Assembly (NCBI RefSeq): GCF_014647675.1
Contig: NZ_BMPQ01000019.1
Span: 107,606-171,605 of the forward strand
Reading direction: 5' to 3'
DNA: 64,000 bases
Source of the DNA: Streptomyces flaveus
GTDB taxonomy: Bacteria; Actinomycetota; Actinomycetes; Streptomycetales; Streptomycetaceae
Made by a program: the position numbers and the translations under genes. The notes below the pieces were generated by a model. The model saw only the letters and a program-made list of their open reading frames with translations, was not told the origin of the DNA and made no database searches. Positions 44,494 to 53,015 of the stretch are shown here, one piece after another. Position 1 is the first letter of the stretch. Each line of letters begins with the position of its first letter.

Positions 44494-46212
44494 ATGCCGC
44501 CTGAACTGCGCAGCGCACAGTGGTACGCGGGGACGGACCGCAACGCCTACATCCACCGCGCGTGGATGCGGCGCGGCCTTCCCCGGGACGCCTTCTCCGG
44601 CAGGCCGCACATCGCCATCGCGAACACTGCGTCGGATCTGACCCCCTGCAACGCCCATCTCGGTGAGGTCGCCAAGTCCGTACGGGACGGAGTGCACGAA
44701 TCCGGCGGCATTCCGCTGGAGTTGCCCATGGTCTCGCTCGGCGAGACCCAGATGCGGCCCACCGCCATGCTCTGGCGGAACATGGCCGCGATGGCGGCGG
44801 AGGAGATGTTCCGCGCCAACCCGATCGACGGGGTCGTGCTCCTCGGAGGCTGCGACAAGACGATCCCCGCCCTGCTCATGGCCGCCGCCTCGGTGGGTCT
44901 GCCCGCAGTCGTGGTACCCGGCGGCCCGATGCTCACCGGCACATTCCGCGGCAAGCCGCTTGGCTGTGGGACGGATGTCTGGCGGCTGAGCGAGGAGGTC
45001 CGCGCGGGGACGCTGTCGCAGGAGGACTTCACCCGCTCCGAGTCGTCCATGATCCGCAGCCGTGGGCACTGCAACACGATGGGTACGGCGTCGACGATGG
45101 CCGTCGTCGCGGAGGCCCTCGGCATGACGCTGCCCGGACTGGCCGGAACGCCCGCCCCCGACAGCCGTTTGCTCGAAGCCGCCCATGAGACGGGCCAGTT
45201 GGCCGTCGCGCTGGTGGCCGAGCAGCGCACTCCCGCCGACGTCATGACTGCCGCCTCCTTCCACAACGCGATCGTCGCGCTCGCGGCCACCGGCGGGTCC
45301 ACCAATGCTGTCGTACACCTGCTGGCCATCGCCGGCCGGCTCGGCGTACCGCTGAGCCTGGACGACTTCGACCGGATCGGATCCCATGTCCCGCTCCTGG
45401 TCGACCTGTTGCCGGCGGGCAGGCACCTCATGGACGACTTCCACCGCGCGGGCGGACTCCTCGTGGTACTCCGCGAAGTACGCGACCTGCTCGACCCCGC
45501 GGCGACCACCGTCACCGGGCGGTCCCTCGTCGACTTCCTTGACAACGCGGAGAGTTGGGACCAGGAAGTGATCCGCCCGCGCGAGACGCCGCTGCAACTG
45601 GACGCGGGCATCGCCGTGCTGCGCGGCAACCTCGCCCCGAGCGGAGCCATCATCAAGCCCGCCGCCGCCTCACCGGGACTGCTCCAACACCGAGGCCGGG
45701 CAGTCGTGTTCGACCACATCGAGGACTTCCACGCCCGCATCGACGACCCGGATCTGCCGGTCGACGCGGACTCCGTACTCGTGCTGCGCGGCTGCGGCCC
45801 CAAGGGCTACCCCGGCATGCCCGAGGTGTCGAACATGCCCCTGCCGCGCAAGCTGCTGGAGCGGGGCGTACGGGACATGGTGCGGATCTGCGACGGCCGG
45901 ATGAGCGGCACGGCGTACGGAACGGTCGTCCTCCACGTCGCCCCGGAGGCCGCCGCCGACGGTCCACTGGCGCTCGTGCGGGACGGCGACTGGATCACTC
46001 TCGACGTTCCCGCACGCACGCTCACCCTCGAGGTCGACGACAGCGAACTGGCGCTGCGTACGCCCAACAAGACGACCCTGGACGGATTCGCGAACCCCAG
46101 CCGGGGCTGGGAGCGCCTGTACGTGGACCATGTGACCCAGGCGGACACCGGCGCCGACCTCGACTTCCTGACCGGTTCTTCGGGGTCCGCGGTGAGCCGT
46201 GAATCGCATTGA
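44494..46212 (+). CDS. IlvD/Edd family dehydratase, probable sugar-acid dehydratase
   Basis: Iron-sulfur dehydratase of 572 residues. ATG at 44494 has GGAGGG seven bases upstream and is preferred over the GTG at 44446. Cluster-binding cysteines appear in TPCNAHL, GGCDKTIP and GHCNTMGTAST. The C-terminal swivel domain has SGRMSG-like CDGRMSGTAYGTVVLHVAPEAA. The CDGRMSGT and GHCNTMGTAS patterns match L-arabonate/D-xylonate-type dehydratases more than valine-pathway IlvD, but assignment between acids is uncertain. It likely makes a 2-keto-3-deoxy acid from a pentonate. The adjacent aldo/keto reductase may act in the same pathway. Confidence 0.85.
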   Translation: MPPELRSAQWYAGTDRNAYIHRAWMRRGLPRDAFSGRPHIAIANTASDLTPCNAHLGEVAKSVRDGVHESGGIPLELPMVSLGETQMRPTAMLWRNMAAMAAEEMFRANPIDGVVLLGGCDKTIPALLMAAASVGLPAVVVPGGPMLTGTFRGKPLGCGTDVWRLSEEVRAGTLSQEDFTRSESSMIRSRGHCNTMGTASTMAVVAEALGMTLPGLAGTPAPDSRLLEAAHETGQLAVALVAEQRTPADVMTAASFHNAIVALAATGGSTNAVVHLLAIAGRLGVPLSLDDFDRIGSHVPLLVDLLPAGRHLMDDFHRAGGLLVVLREVRDLLDPAATTVTGRSLVDFLDNAESWDQEVIRPRETPLQLDAGIAVLRGNLAPSGAIIKPAAASPGLLQHRGRAVVFDHIEDFHARIDDPDLPVDADSVLVLRGCGPKGYPGMPEVSNMPLPRKLLERGVRDMVRICDGRMSGTAYGTVVLHVAPEAAADGPLALVRDGDWITLDVPARTLTLEVDDSELALRTPNKTTLDGFANPSRGWERLYVDHVTQADTGADLDFLTGSSGSAVSRESH

Positions 46213-46276
46213 GCCGGCCACGCATGCCAACTGCGCTGTTAGCGTTGCCTCTTGAGTGAGGGGGCGGAGACAGCAG

Positions 46277-47122
46277 TTGACATCGACCATGTTTCGCATC
46301 GGCGGGGATCTGGACGTACGGCGGCTCGGGTTCGGGGCCATGCAGTTGCCGACCGAGCCCGCCCCCGACCGTGAAGCGTCCATCGCGGTCGCCCGGCGGG
46401 CCGTCGAGCTGGGAGTCACGTTGATCGACACGGCGCATCTGTACGGCGGAGGTGCCAACGAAGAGCTGCTCGCCGAGGCCCTGCACCCGTACCCGGAGGG
46501 GCTGCTCATCACCACCAAGGTGGGCGTCGCGCGATCCGCCGAGACGGGTGAGTGGGGGCTCGACGCGAGGCCGGCCGTGCTGCGCGCTCAGGTCGACGAC
46601 GCCCTCCGCCGGCTGCGCGTCGAGCGGCTCGAACTGCTCCAGCTGCACCGCATCGATCCTCAGACGCCCCTGGCCGACCAGCTCGGCACGCTGCGGGAAC
46701 TCCAGACCCAGGGCAAGATCGGCCGCATCGGGCTGTCCGAGGTCACCGTCGCCGAACTGGAACGGACGCGGGAGATCATCGACGTCATGAGCGTGCAGAA
46801 CCGCTACAACGTGCTCGACCGCGAGCACGAGCCGGTGCTCACGGCCTGCGAGGCGGCGGGCATCGCGTTCCTGCCGTGGCGGCCCGTCGCATGGGGTTCG
46901 TCGGGCGAGCGGGCCGAGATCGCCGCCGTGGCGGCCGAGCTCGACGCCAGCCCCACGCAAGTGACGCTCGCGTGGCTGCTCGGCCACTCCCCGGTCATCC
47001 TGCCGATCCCGGGCACAGCCCGGATCGACCACCTGGAGGAGAACCTCGCGGCGGAACACCTACAGCTGACCTCGTCCCACCGCGACCGCCTCGACCAACT
47101 GGCCGAGCAGGCAACGGCGTAG
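46277..47122 (+). CDS. Aldo/keto reductase
   Basis: Reductase of 281 residues. TTG at 46277 with GGAG seven bases upstream is used; ATG at 46289 is an alternative. The AKR residues are visible as DTAHLYGGGANEELLAEAL, TTKVGV and LQLHRIDP. The fold-closing segment PVILPIPGTARIDHLEENL contains the cofactor site. It lies 64 bp after the dehydratase gene on the same strand, so a role in sugar-acid metabolism is possible. It differs from the other reductase in this window (YghZ-like) and resembles the AKR13/PdxI-type group. Confidence 0.88.
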   Translation: MTSTMFRIGGDLDVRRLGFGAMQLPTEPAPDREASIAVARRAVELGVTLIDTAHLYGGGANEELLAEALHPYPEGLLITTKVGVARSAETGEWGLDARPAVLRAQVDDALRRLRVERLELLQLHRIDPQTPLADQLGTLRELQTQGKIGRIGLSEVTVAELERTREIIDVMSVQNRYNVLDREHEPVLTACEAAGIAFLPWRPVAWGSSGERAEIAAVAAELDASPTQVTLAWLLGHSPVILPIPGTARIDHLEENLAAEHLQLTSSHRDRLDQLAEQATA

Positions 47123-47144
47123 GCCCGCGGCAGCCAAGCCCTGG

Positions 47145-47483
47145 CTAGGAAGGGGCTCCCCCGAAGCCGATCTCGTTGCCGTCGGGGTCGCGGTACAGCG
47201 CCTTGCGCACACCGTTGGAGTAGGTCTCGCGCTTCACGGGCTCGATGCCGCGCTCGGCGATCTGCGCGACGCGGGCGTCGAAGTCATCGACGAAGATCGT
47301 CTGGATGCCGTGCCCGGCATGCTCGGCATTCTGCTCGATGGCCACAAACCGGTTCTCGGCGAGCTCCCACACGGCTTCCGTCTCGGATGCGATGTAGGTC
47401 GGCTCCCCCAGCAGCCGCGAGTACCAGTCCTTCGCGGCCTCATAATCGCGGACGTACATTCCGGCGAAAAGGTCGAGTGACAT
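47145..47483 (-). CDS. VOC/glyoxalase-like protein
   Basis: Single VOC-fold protein of 112 residues. Typical parts are FAGMYVRDYEAAKDWYSRLLG at the start and RKALYRDPDGNEIGFG at the end. Metal ligands are incomplete by eye: E and H positions of glyoxalase I are only partly matched. Function unknown; many such proteins bind small ligands or confer tolerance to a toxic compound. It is convergent with the aldo/keto reductase (22 bp gap) and follows the response regulator gene closely on the same strand. Confidence 0.83.
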   Translation of the reverse strand: MSLDLFAGMYVRDYEAAKDWYSRLLGEPTYIASETEAVWELAENRFVAIEQNAEHAGHGIQTIFVDDFDARVAQIAERGIEPVKRETYSNGVRKALYRDPDGNEIGFGGAPS

Positions 47484-47503
47484 CCGGTCATGCTAAGCGC
47501 CTG

Positions 47504-48286
47504 TCAAGCGCCCGGCGACACGAGCCCGGTCTCATAGGCGAGGACGACGGCCTGGGCACGGTCGCGGAGGGCGAGCTTGGCGAAGATGCGAGCGACGTGG
47601 GACTTCACGGTGGCTTCGCTCAAGGTCAGCTTGGCGGCCAGTTCGGCGTTGGAGAGACCGCGGCCCAGGAGGGTGAGGACTTCGAGTTCCCGTGGAGTCA
47701 GGGCGGCGAGGTCGCGGTGCGGGGGCGCCGGTTCGGTGCTTCGGCACTCATCGTTGCCGTCGGCACTGCGCCCATGTTTGCCTCCGGCGCTGCGCCCATG
47801 TTCGCCTCCGGCGCTGCGCCCATGTTCGCCTCCGGCACTGCGCCCATGTTCGCCTCCGGCAAAACGCTCGACAAGGCGCCGTGTGATCGAAGGGGCGAGC
47901 AGGGCGTCGCCCGTGTTGACGAGGCGTACGGCGGCGGCGAGGTGCTCGGGGGTGACGTCCTTCAGCAGGAAGCCGCTCGCGCCCAGGGCCAGGGCCTCGT
48001 ACACGTAACGGTCGAGGTCGAAGGTGGTGAGCATCAACACTCGGCATTCCGGGGCCTGTTGCAGGATGAGCCGAGCCGCCTCCAGGCCGTCCATGTTGGG
48101 CATCCGGATGTCCATGAGGACGACGTCCGGCCGCAGTTTGCGTGCCGCCGCCACCGCCTCGGCTCCGTCGGCCGCCTCGCCGACGACTTCGATGCCACGG
48201 GTCGTCAGGATGAGTCGGAATCCCGTACGAATCAGGGTCTGATCGTCGGCGACGAGGACCCGCGGGGCACGCTCGACGGCGCTCAT
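47504..48286 (-). CDS. NarL/LuxR family response regulator with tandem-repeat linker
   Basis: Response regulator of 260 residues. The receiver domain has the phosphoacceptor aspartate in VVLMDIRMPNMDG (near residue 56). The LuxR helix-turn-helix is at the C-terminus (LTPRELEVLTLLGRGLSNAELAAKLTLSEATVKSHV). Between them, at about residues 142-173, lie four tandem copies of GGxHGRSA encoded by 24-bp DNA repeats, an insertion absent from typical relatives. ATG at 48286 overlaps the histidine kinase stop by four bases. The pair probably controls the divergent ABC transporter at 49410-52483. Confidence 0.92.
   Translation of the reverse strand: MSAVERAPRVLVADDQTLIRTGFRLILTTRGIEVVGEAADGAEAVAAARKLRPDVVLMDIRMPNMDGLEAARLILQQAPECRVLMLTTFDLDRYVYEALALGASGFLLKDVTPEHLAAAVRLVNTGDALLAPSITRRLVERFAGGEHGRSAGGEHGRSAGGEHGRSAGGKHGRSADGNDECRSTEPAPPHRDLAALTPRELEVLTLLGRGLSNAELAAKLTLSEATVKSHVARIFAKLALRDRAQAVVLAYETGLVSPGA
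47768..47863. repeat. Four 24-bp tandem repeats inside the response regulator gene
   Basis: Copies at 47768-47791, 47792-47815, 47816-47839 and 47840-47863 differ at one to three positions. In the protein they give GGEHGRSA three times and GGKHGRSA once. In-frame expansion of a linker is the simplest explanation. Confidence 0.9.
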
Positions 48287-49260
48287 GGGCGGTCCAGCGG
48301 GATACGCGCCCGCACGCGGTAGCCCCCGCCGAGGCGACGTCGCGCATCCAACTCGCCCCCGTACACCGCGACCCGCTCGCGCAGTCCCAACAGCCCTCGC
48401 CCCGTACCGTCCCCACGCCCGACCGACCCGGTCCGCGGCGGCGCGGACCCGCCGACGCCCGCTTTGCCGATCCGCCTGTCCGTGCCACCGGCGCCCGAAC
48501 GTCCGGTCTTCTCACCCGGCCGTGCCCCCCTCAGCACACTGGGCCCACTGTTCAGTACCTCCACCCGGAGGGAGTGGTCGGTGTAGCGTACGGTCACTTC
48601 GGCCTCTCCACCGTCGCCGTGTTTGAGGGCGTTCGTCAGGGCCTCCTGGACGATTCGGTACGCGGTGACGTCGATCCCGGTGGGCAGGGGGCGGGGCTCG
48701 CCGGAGATGCGTACCTCTACGGGGAGCCCGGCGAAGGCGATCCGGTCGACCAGTCGGCTCAGCGCGCTCAGGCCGGGCTGGGGCGCCAGGCCCGGGCCGG
48801 CCGCCACGAGGTCACCGTCCCCGCCGTCCCAGCCGCCCTCGTCGTCGCGCACCCCGTCGCCGCTCTCCTCGTCCTCGCCGCTCTGCGACGGTGCCAACAC
48901 GCCCAGCAAGTATCGCAGTTCGGTCATTGTGGAGCGGCCCGCGTCCTCGACGGCCCTGATCGCCGCCTCGGCCTCGTCGGGCATGATCTTCAGTACGTCG
49001 CGGGCGGCCCCGGCCTGCACCACCATGAGGCTGACGTTGTGGCTGACGATGTCGTGCAACTCCCTGGCGATACGGTCCCGTTCGGCCCGGACGGCGCCGC
49101 GGGCCGCGCTCTGCCGCTCCCGCTCGAGCAACCAGCCCTGTTCCTCCACGGCTCTGCGGTACCGGCGCCGCGCCCGCAGGAACGCCACACCCAGCCACAC
49201 GGCGGCGGCACACGCCACCACCAGCGCCGCGACAAGCAGGCCCACCCCCGACGACCACAC
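48283..49260 (-). CDS. Sensor histidine kinase (HisKA_3 type)
   Basis: Two-component sensor of 325 residues. GTG at 49260, preceded by GAAGGTGA, is preferred; the frame is open upstream without support. One membrane helix at about residues 6-28 leaves almost no extracellular part, so the sensor probably detects its signal within the membrane or via the partner transporter, as in BceS-type kinases. The HisKA_3 motif RDRIARELHDIVSHNV has the phospho-accepting His69. The ATPase domain has EALTNALKHGDG and GRGLLGLRERV. Long glycine- and charge-rich stretches interrupt the catalytic core. It is coupled with the response regulator by a 4-base overlap. Confidence 0.92.
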   Translation of the reverse strand: MWSSGVGLLVAALVVACAAAVWLGVAFLRARRRYRRAVEEQGWLLERERQSAARGAVRAERDRIARELHDIVSHNVSLMVVQAGAARDVLKIMPDEAEAAIRAVEDAGRSTMTELRYLLGVLAPSQSGEDEESGDGVRDDEGGWDGGDGDLVAAGPGLAPQPGLSALSRLVDRIAFAGLPVEVRISGEPRPLPTGIDVTAYRIVQEALTNALKHGDGGEAEVTVRYTDHSLRVEVLNSGPSVLRGARPGEKTGRSGAGGTDRRIGKAGVGGSAPPRTGSVGRGDGTGRGLLGLRERVAVYGGELDARRRLGGGYRVRARIPLDRP

Positions 49261-49303
49261 ACGCTCACCTTCGCAGAGCGGCCCGCGATGCGCATCATCC
49301 TCC

Positions 49304-49375
49304 GGATGCAGGCGCCTGCATCCCTGGGACGAGACGAGCCGGAAGAGGCCGGGATTTGCCATCCGGGGACGGATG
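49304..49375. promoter_or_regulatory. 20-bp palindrome and CATCC/GGATG array
   Basis: GGATGCAGGCGCCTGCATCC (49304-49323) is a perfect 20-bp palindrome. CATCC also occurs at 49296-49300 and 49360-49364, and GGATG at 49371-49375, giving CATCC-n6-GGATG. The array lies between the kinase start (49260) and transporter start (49410), so it is a likely target of the response regulator. Confidence 0.6.
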
Positions 49376-49409
49376 TCCGGGCGGGCCCCGCCGCCTTACC
49401 GTCCTGTTC

Positions 49410-50168
49410 ATGGTCACAGGAGAGAGCACGGGCACGGGAGAGGTCGTCGTACGACTGGACGGCGTTCGCAAGGAGTACGGCGAGACGGCGGCGCTGGACG
49501 GCGTATCGCTGGAGATCCGGGCCGGGGAGGCGGTCGCGGTGATGGGGCCGTCGGGCTGCGGCAAGTCCACGCTGCTCAACATGATCGCGGGACTCGACCG
49601 TCCGACGTCCGGGACGGTCCTCGTGCACGGCGAGGACGTGGGGAGGCTCGGCGAGAAGGCGCTGGCACTGTACCGGCGCCGCCGGATCGGCATGATCTTC
49701 CAGTTCTTCAACCTCATCGACGACCTGTCGGCCCTCGACAACGTCGCGCTGGCCGCGCAGCTGACCGGAACCCCGGCCGCACAGGCCCGCAGGCGCGCAC
49801 TGGAACTGTTCGACGAACTTGGCATCGCCGACCGGAAGAACGCGTATCCCGCGGTACTCAGCGGCGGCGAACGCCAGCGCGTCGGCGTCGCCCGCGCCCT
49901 GATCAACCGGCCCGCCCTGCTGCTGGCCGACGAGCCGACCGGCGCGTTGGACAGCCGGGCCGGCGAGCAGGTGATGGACCTGTTGCTCGACCTCAACCAG
50001 ATAGGCCAGACACTGCTGTTGGTCACGCACGACGAGCGCCTCGCGCAACGCTGCGCGAGTCGGCTGGTCGAGCTGGCGGATGGCCGCGTGGTCGGGGAGC
50101 ACACCCTGGACGGGAACGACGACAAGACCGCCGCGCACGACGCGAAGTCCCTGGGACGGACCGCGTGA
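49410..50168 (+). CDS. ABC transporter ATPase (BceA/LolD type)
   Basis: ATPase of 252 residues typical of MacB, LolD and BceA transporters. Walker A is GPSGCGKST, the Q-loop region is MIFQFFNLIDDLSALDNV, the signature is LSGGERQR, and Walker B is LLLADEPTGALDS. ATG at 49410 is the start; the gene overlaps the permease start by four bases (GTGA). It pairs with the large FtsX-type permease to form an antibiotic-peptide or lipid extrusion or sensing system. The divergent kinase and regulator genes complete a unit resembling BceRSAB modules. Confidence 0.93.
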   Translation: MVTGESTGTGEVVVRLDGVRKEYGETAALDGVSLEIRAGEAVAVMGPSGCGKSTLLNMIAGLDRPTSGTVLVHGEDVGRLGEKALALYRRRRIGMIFQFFNLIDDLSALDNVALAAQLTGTPAAQARRRALELFDELGIADRKNAYPAVLSGGERQRVGVARALINRPALLLADEPTGALDSRAGEQVMDLLLDLNQIGQTLLLVTHDERLAQRCASRLVELADGRVVGEHTLDGNDDKTAAHDAKSLGRTA

Positions 50169-52483
50169 GCGCCGTGTGGCGGGCCGTGCGTGGAGCCGTA
50201 CGCCGTCGCAGGCTGCAGACGTTCGTCATCGGCCTGGTCGTCCTGATGTCCACGGGGACGATCGTCGTCGCACTGGGCCTGGTGGACGCCGCCTCCGCCC
50301 CCTTCGACCGCGCCTTCGGCAAGCAGCGCGGCGCCCACGCCGTCGCCACCTTCGACCCCGGCAAGGCTTCGGACGCCCAACTCGCGCGCGCGGCCCGCCG
50401 GCCGGGTGTCGAGGCCGCCGCGGGTCCCTTCCGGCAAGCCGTGTTGGACCTGCCGCGGACGACCGCCCAGTCGTTCGGCCTGGACTCCGGCCTCGCGGTC
50501 GTCGGCCGGGCGGGGCCGGGCGGTCCGGTGGACCGCCTGGACCTCTGGGCCGGCCGCTGGGCCACCCGCCCCGGTGAGATCGTCCTGAACCGCAGCCCGG
50601 GCTGGGGGACGGAGGCACTGGGCAAGCAACTCAAGGTGCCCGGTGGACCAAGTCTCACCATCGTGGGGTTCGCCTTCACCCTGAGCCGGTCGGCCGACGC
50701 CTGGGTCGCGCCCGGTCAGATCGCGAGCCTGCGTCCGGCCGCCACGCAGATGCTCTTCCGGTTCGAGGAGTCCTCGACGGAGGGAGGGATCCGCTCGGGC
50801 TTGTCCGCCGTCACCGCCGGCCTGCCGCCGGACTCGCTGACGGCCTCGCAGTCGTATCTCACCGTCAAAGACCAGATCGGCGGTTCGGCCCGGGCCTACG
50901 CCCCGTACCTGATGACCTTCGGCATCCTCGGGGTCCTGGTGGCGGTGCTGATCGTCGGCAACGTGGTGAGCGGCGCGGTCATCTCCGGCTTCCGGCACAT
51001 CGGGATACTCAAGGCCATCGGCTTCACGCCAGGTCAAGTGGTCGCCGTCTACCTGGCGATGGTGTCCGTCCCGGCGGTCGTCGGGTGCGTACTCGGCACC
51101 GTCATCGGCAATGTCCTGGCCAGACCCCTGCTGGAGTTCGCCTTCACGGGTCCCGACGCGGGGGTGATGCGCGACAGCGTCGGTGGCGTCCCGGCCTGGG
51201 TGAACGCCGTTGCCCTGCTGGGCCTGCCGTCCGTCGTCGTTCTCGCCGCGCTCGTCCCCGCGTTGCGCGCGCACCGGATGTCAGCGGCGCGGGCGATCAG
51301 CGCGGGCAGCGCGCAGCGCACCGGCCGCGCGTTGCGGATCCAGCGCCGACTGGCGGGCAGCGGACTGCCGCGCTCGGTCAGCCTGGGTCTGGGGCTGCCA
51401 TTCGCCCGCCCGGGCCGCAGCGCGCTCACACTCGCGGCCGTGGTCCTCGGGGTGACCACCGTGACGTTCGCGACGGGCCTGGCCACGACGATGACCCGGT
51501 TCGGGAGCGTGGGCGACGACGCCTACCAAGTCGTCGTCTACACCGGCAACTTCAAGGACGGCCGGGAAATCGATCCGGAGCATGGGGACCGGGAACTCCA
51601 CTCACTCCTGCGCTCCCTGCCCGGCGCGAGCGAGGTAACCGCCCGGGGGTACGTCGACGCGCGCGCGGTCGGGTACCCGCGAGGGGTGGATGTCGAAGGC
51701 CGGCGGGGGGACCGGCCAGCCATGGGCGACGTACTCGTCGAGGGACGGTGGATGCGCGACACGGACGAGATCGTCGCCCCGACGCCGTTCCTGCGCGAGC
51801 GCGGCCTGGAGGTCGGCGACAGCATGCTCCTGGAGAAGGGCGACCGTCAAAAACGCGTGACGGTCGTCGGCGAGGCGTTCGGCGGCAACGCCCGTAATGT
51901 GTATGCGAGTTGGGCAACGATGACCGCGCTGGCGCCGCGAGAGGAAGCCATCGCTTATCACGTCAAGCTCGCCCAAGGCACGGACACGGACGCCTACATG
52001 TCCGCGGTTCGGACCGCCGATCCCGGGGTCAGCCCGACGGCGAACGGCCCGAACGCCGCGACCCAGACCATCGTCGGCTCGGCGTCGATCCTCACGCTCA
52101 TGCTGGCCGCGGTCGCGTCCCTCGGTGTCTTCAACACGGTCGTGCTCAACACTCGCGAGCGCCGCCGCGACCTGGGCATGCTCAAGTCCATAGGCATGAC
52201 GCCGCGCCAGGTGACGGTGATGATGGTGTCTTCGATGGCGGCCCTGGGCGTGGTCGGCGGACTGCTCGGGATCCCCCTCGGCATCGTCGGCCACCACTTG
52301 ATCGTCCCGGAGATGGCCGACGCGGTGGACCTCGCCCTCCCCGCGTACATGACGGACGTCTGGCAGCCCCTCTCCCTCACCGCCCTGGCCTTCGCGGGCC
52401 TCACGATCACCGGCCTGGGCGCCTTCATCCCGTCCCGCAGGGCGGCCAGGCTCACGATCGCGGAGGTACTCCACAACGAGTGA
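50165..52483 (+). CDS. FtsX-domain ABC transporter permease
   Basis: Membrane permease of 772 residues with two FtsX-type domains. An N-terminal helix (LQTFVIGLVVLMSTGTIVVAL) precedes an extracellular domain of about 200 residues. A first FtsX membrane unit spans about 245-380 (LMTFGILGVLVAVLIVGNVVSG), then a helix near 420 and a second external domain. A final three-helix FtsX unit is at about 640-760 (SILTLMLAAVASLGVFNTVVLNT). This plan fits MacB/YtrF-like or peptide-resistance permeases. GTG at 50165 overlaps the ATPase stop. The adjacent two-component genes suggest it is induced by envelope stress; the substrate is unknown. Confidence 0.92.
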   Translation: MSAVWRAVRGAVRRRRLQTFVIGLVVLMSTGTIVVALGLVDAASAPFDRAFGKQRGAHAVATFDPGKASDAQLARAARRPGVEAAAGPFRQAVLDLPRTTAQSFGLDSGLAVVGRAGPGGPVDRLDLWAGRWATRPGEIVLNRSPGWGTEALGKQLKVPGGPSLTIVGFAFTLSRSADAWVAPGQIASLRPAATQMLFRFEESSTEGGIRSGLSAVTAGLPPDSLTASQSYLTVKDQIGGSARAYAPYLMTFGILGVLVAVLIVGNVVSGAVISGFRHIGILKAIGFTPGQVVAVYLAMVSVPAVVGCVLGTVIGNVLARPLLEFAFTGPDAGVMRDSVGGVPAWVNAVALLGLPSVVVLAALVPALRAHRMSAARAISAGSAQRTGRALRIQRRLAGSGLPRSVSLGLGLPFARPGRSALTLAAVVLGVTTVTFATGLATTMTRFGSVGDDAYQVVVYTGNFKDGREIDPEHGDRELHSLLRSLPGASEVTARGYVDARAVGYPRGVDVEGRRGDRPAMGDVLVEGRWMRDTDEIVAPTPFLRERGLEVGDSMLLEKGDRQKRVTVVGEAFGGNARNVYASWATMTALAPREEAIAYHVKLAQGTDTDAYMSAVRTADPGVSPTANGPNAATQTIVGSASILTLMLAAVASLGVFNTVVLNTRERRRDLGMLKSIGMTPRQVTVMMVSSMAALGVVGGLLGIPLGIVGHHLIVPEMADAVDLALPAYMTDVWQPLSLTALAFAGLTITGLGAFIPSRRAARLTIAEVLHNE

Positions 52484-52863
52484 CGTAGTGACGCAGAGGG
52501 GAGGACACGGGTCGCGATGGCGCACGGCGACCGGCCCGCGACACGGTGAACGACGGCAGGAAGCGGTCCCGGTCCACGTCGGCGGCAGGCCGCCCCGGGC
52601 GGGGGAAAACCCGCATTCCGGCCTCGGCATCGGCTGCCCACCCTGGCCGCACGTAGCGAGCCCGGCCGTCACGGTTCACTCCGGCACCACCTGCTGCTGC
52701 GCCCGTACGCGGCGACTGCGTAGCCGTGAGCTTCGAGCGCGAGGAATACGAGAAAAATATTGTTTGGGGGGGTTCCGTATGCTATGGACCGCGCTAAACT
52801 GAAAGTGCCTACGGGACGAGCGAGGGAGTTCGACCGGAGTAGCCGACTTCGGCGGAAAGCTTC
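52484..52863. other. Intergenic stretch before the TPP aptamer
   Basis: This 380-bp gap follows the permease stop. A short A/T-rich block near 52744-52770 stands out against the GC-rich background and could contribute to a rightward promoter for the riboswitch. No credible gene is seen on either strand. Confidence 0.4.
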
Positions 52864-52975
52864 GGCTTCCGCTCGGGCCGACTGCGACTGTCGGGCTGAG
52901 AGGCTGAAAGGTCGAGCAACTGGACCGGACGGCGACCCCTGGAACCTGATCCGGACAATGCCGGCGCAGGGAGCC
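52864..52975 (+). ncRNA. TPP riboswitch aptamer (THI element)
   Basis: The sequence matches the thiamine pyrophosphate aptamer closely. P1 pairs 52864-52870 with 52969-52975. P2 can pair GGG (52875-52877) with CCC (52936-52938). P3 is a CCGAC/GTCGG hairpin (52878-52894). The signature GCTGAGA lies at 52895-52901. The second signature, GGAACCTGATCC through GACAATGCCGG, is at 52941-52964, followed by CGCAGGGAG. No thiamine gene lies downstream: 41 bp later comes the stop of a leftward glycanase gene. An 11-bp inverted repeat (52961-52971 with 52998-53008) could act as an alternative fold. Confidence 0.93.
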
Positions 52976-53008
52976 CGTCTCGTAGGTCTTTTGTGTGCCC
53001 TGCGCCGG
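52961..53008. promoter_or_regulatory. 11-bp inverted repeat overlapping aptamer 3' end
   Basis: CCGGCGCAGGG (52961-52971) is complementary to CCCTGCGCCGG (52998-53008) with a 26-base loop. Forming it would break P1 and P5 of the aptamer, so it is a plausible expression platform. It also lies 8 bp beyond the glycanase stop and may serve as that gene's terminator on the other strand. Confidence 0.6.
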
Positions 53009-53015
53009 CAGCACC

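Noticed and set aside
47768-47863. Short regularly spaced repeats, considered as a CRISPR-like array
   Set aside because: The 24-bp units are contiguous, have no spacers and keep the reading frame of the response regulator.
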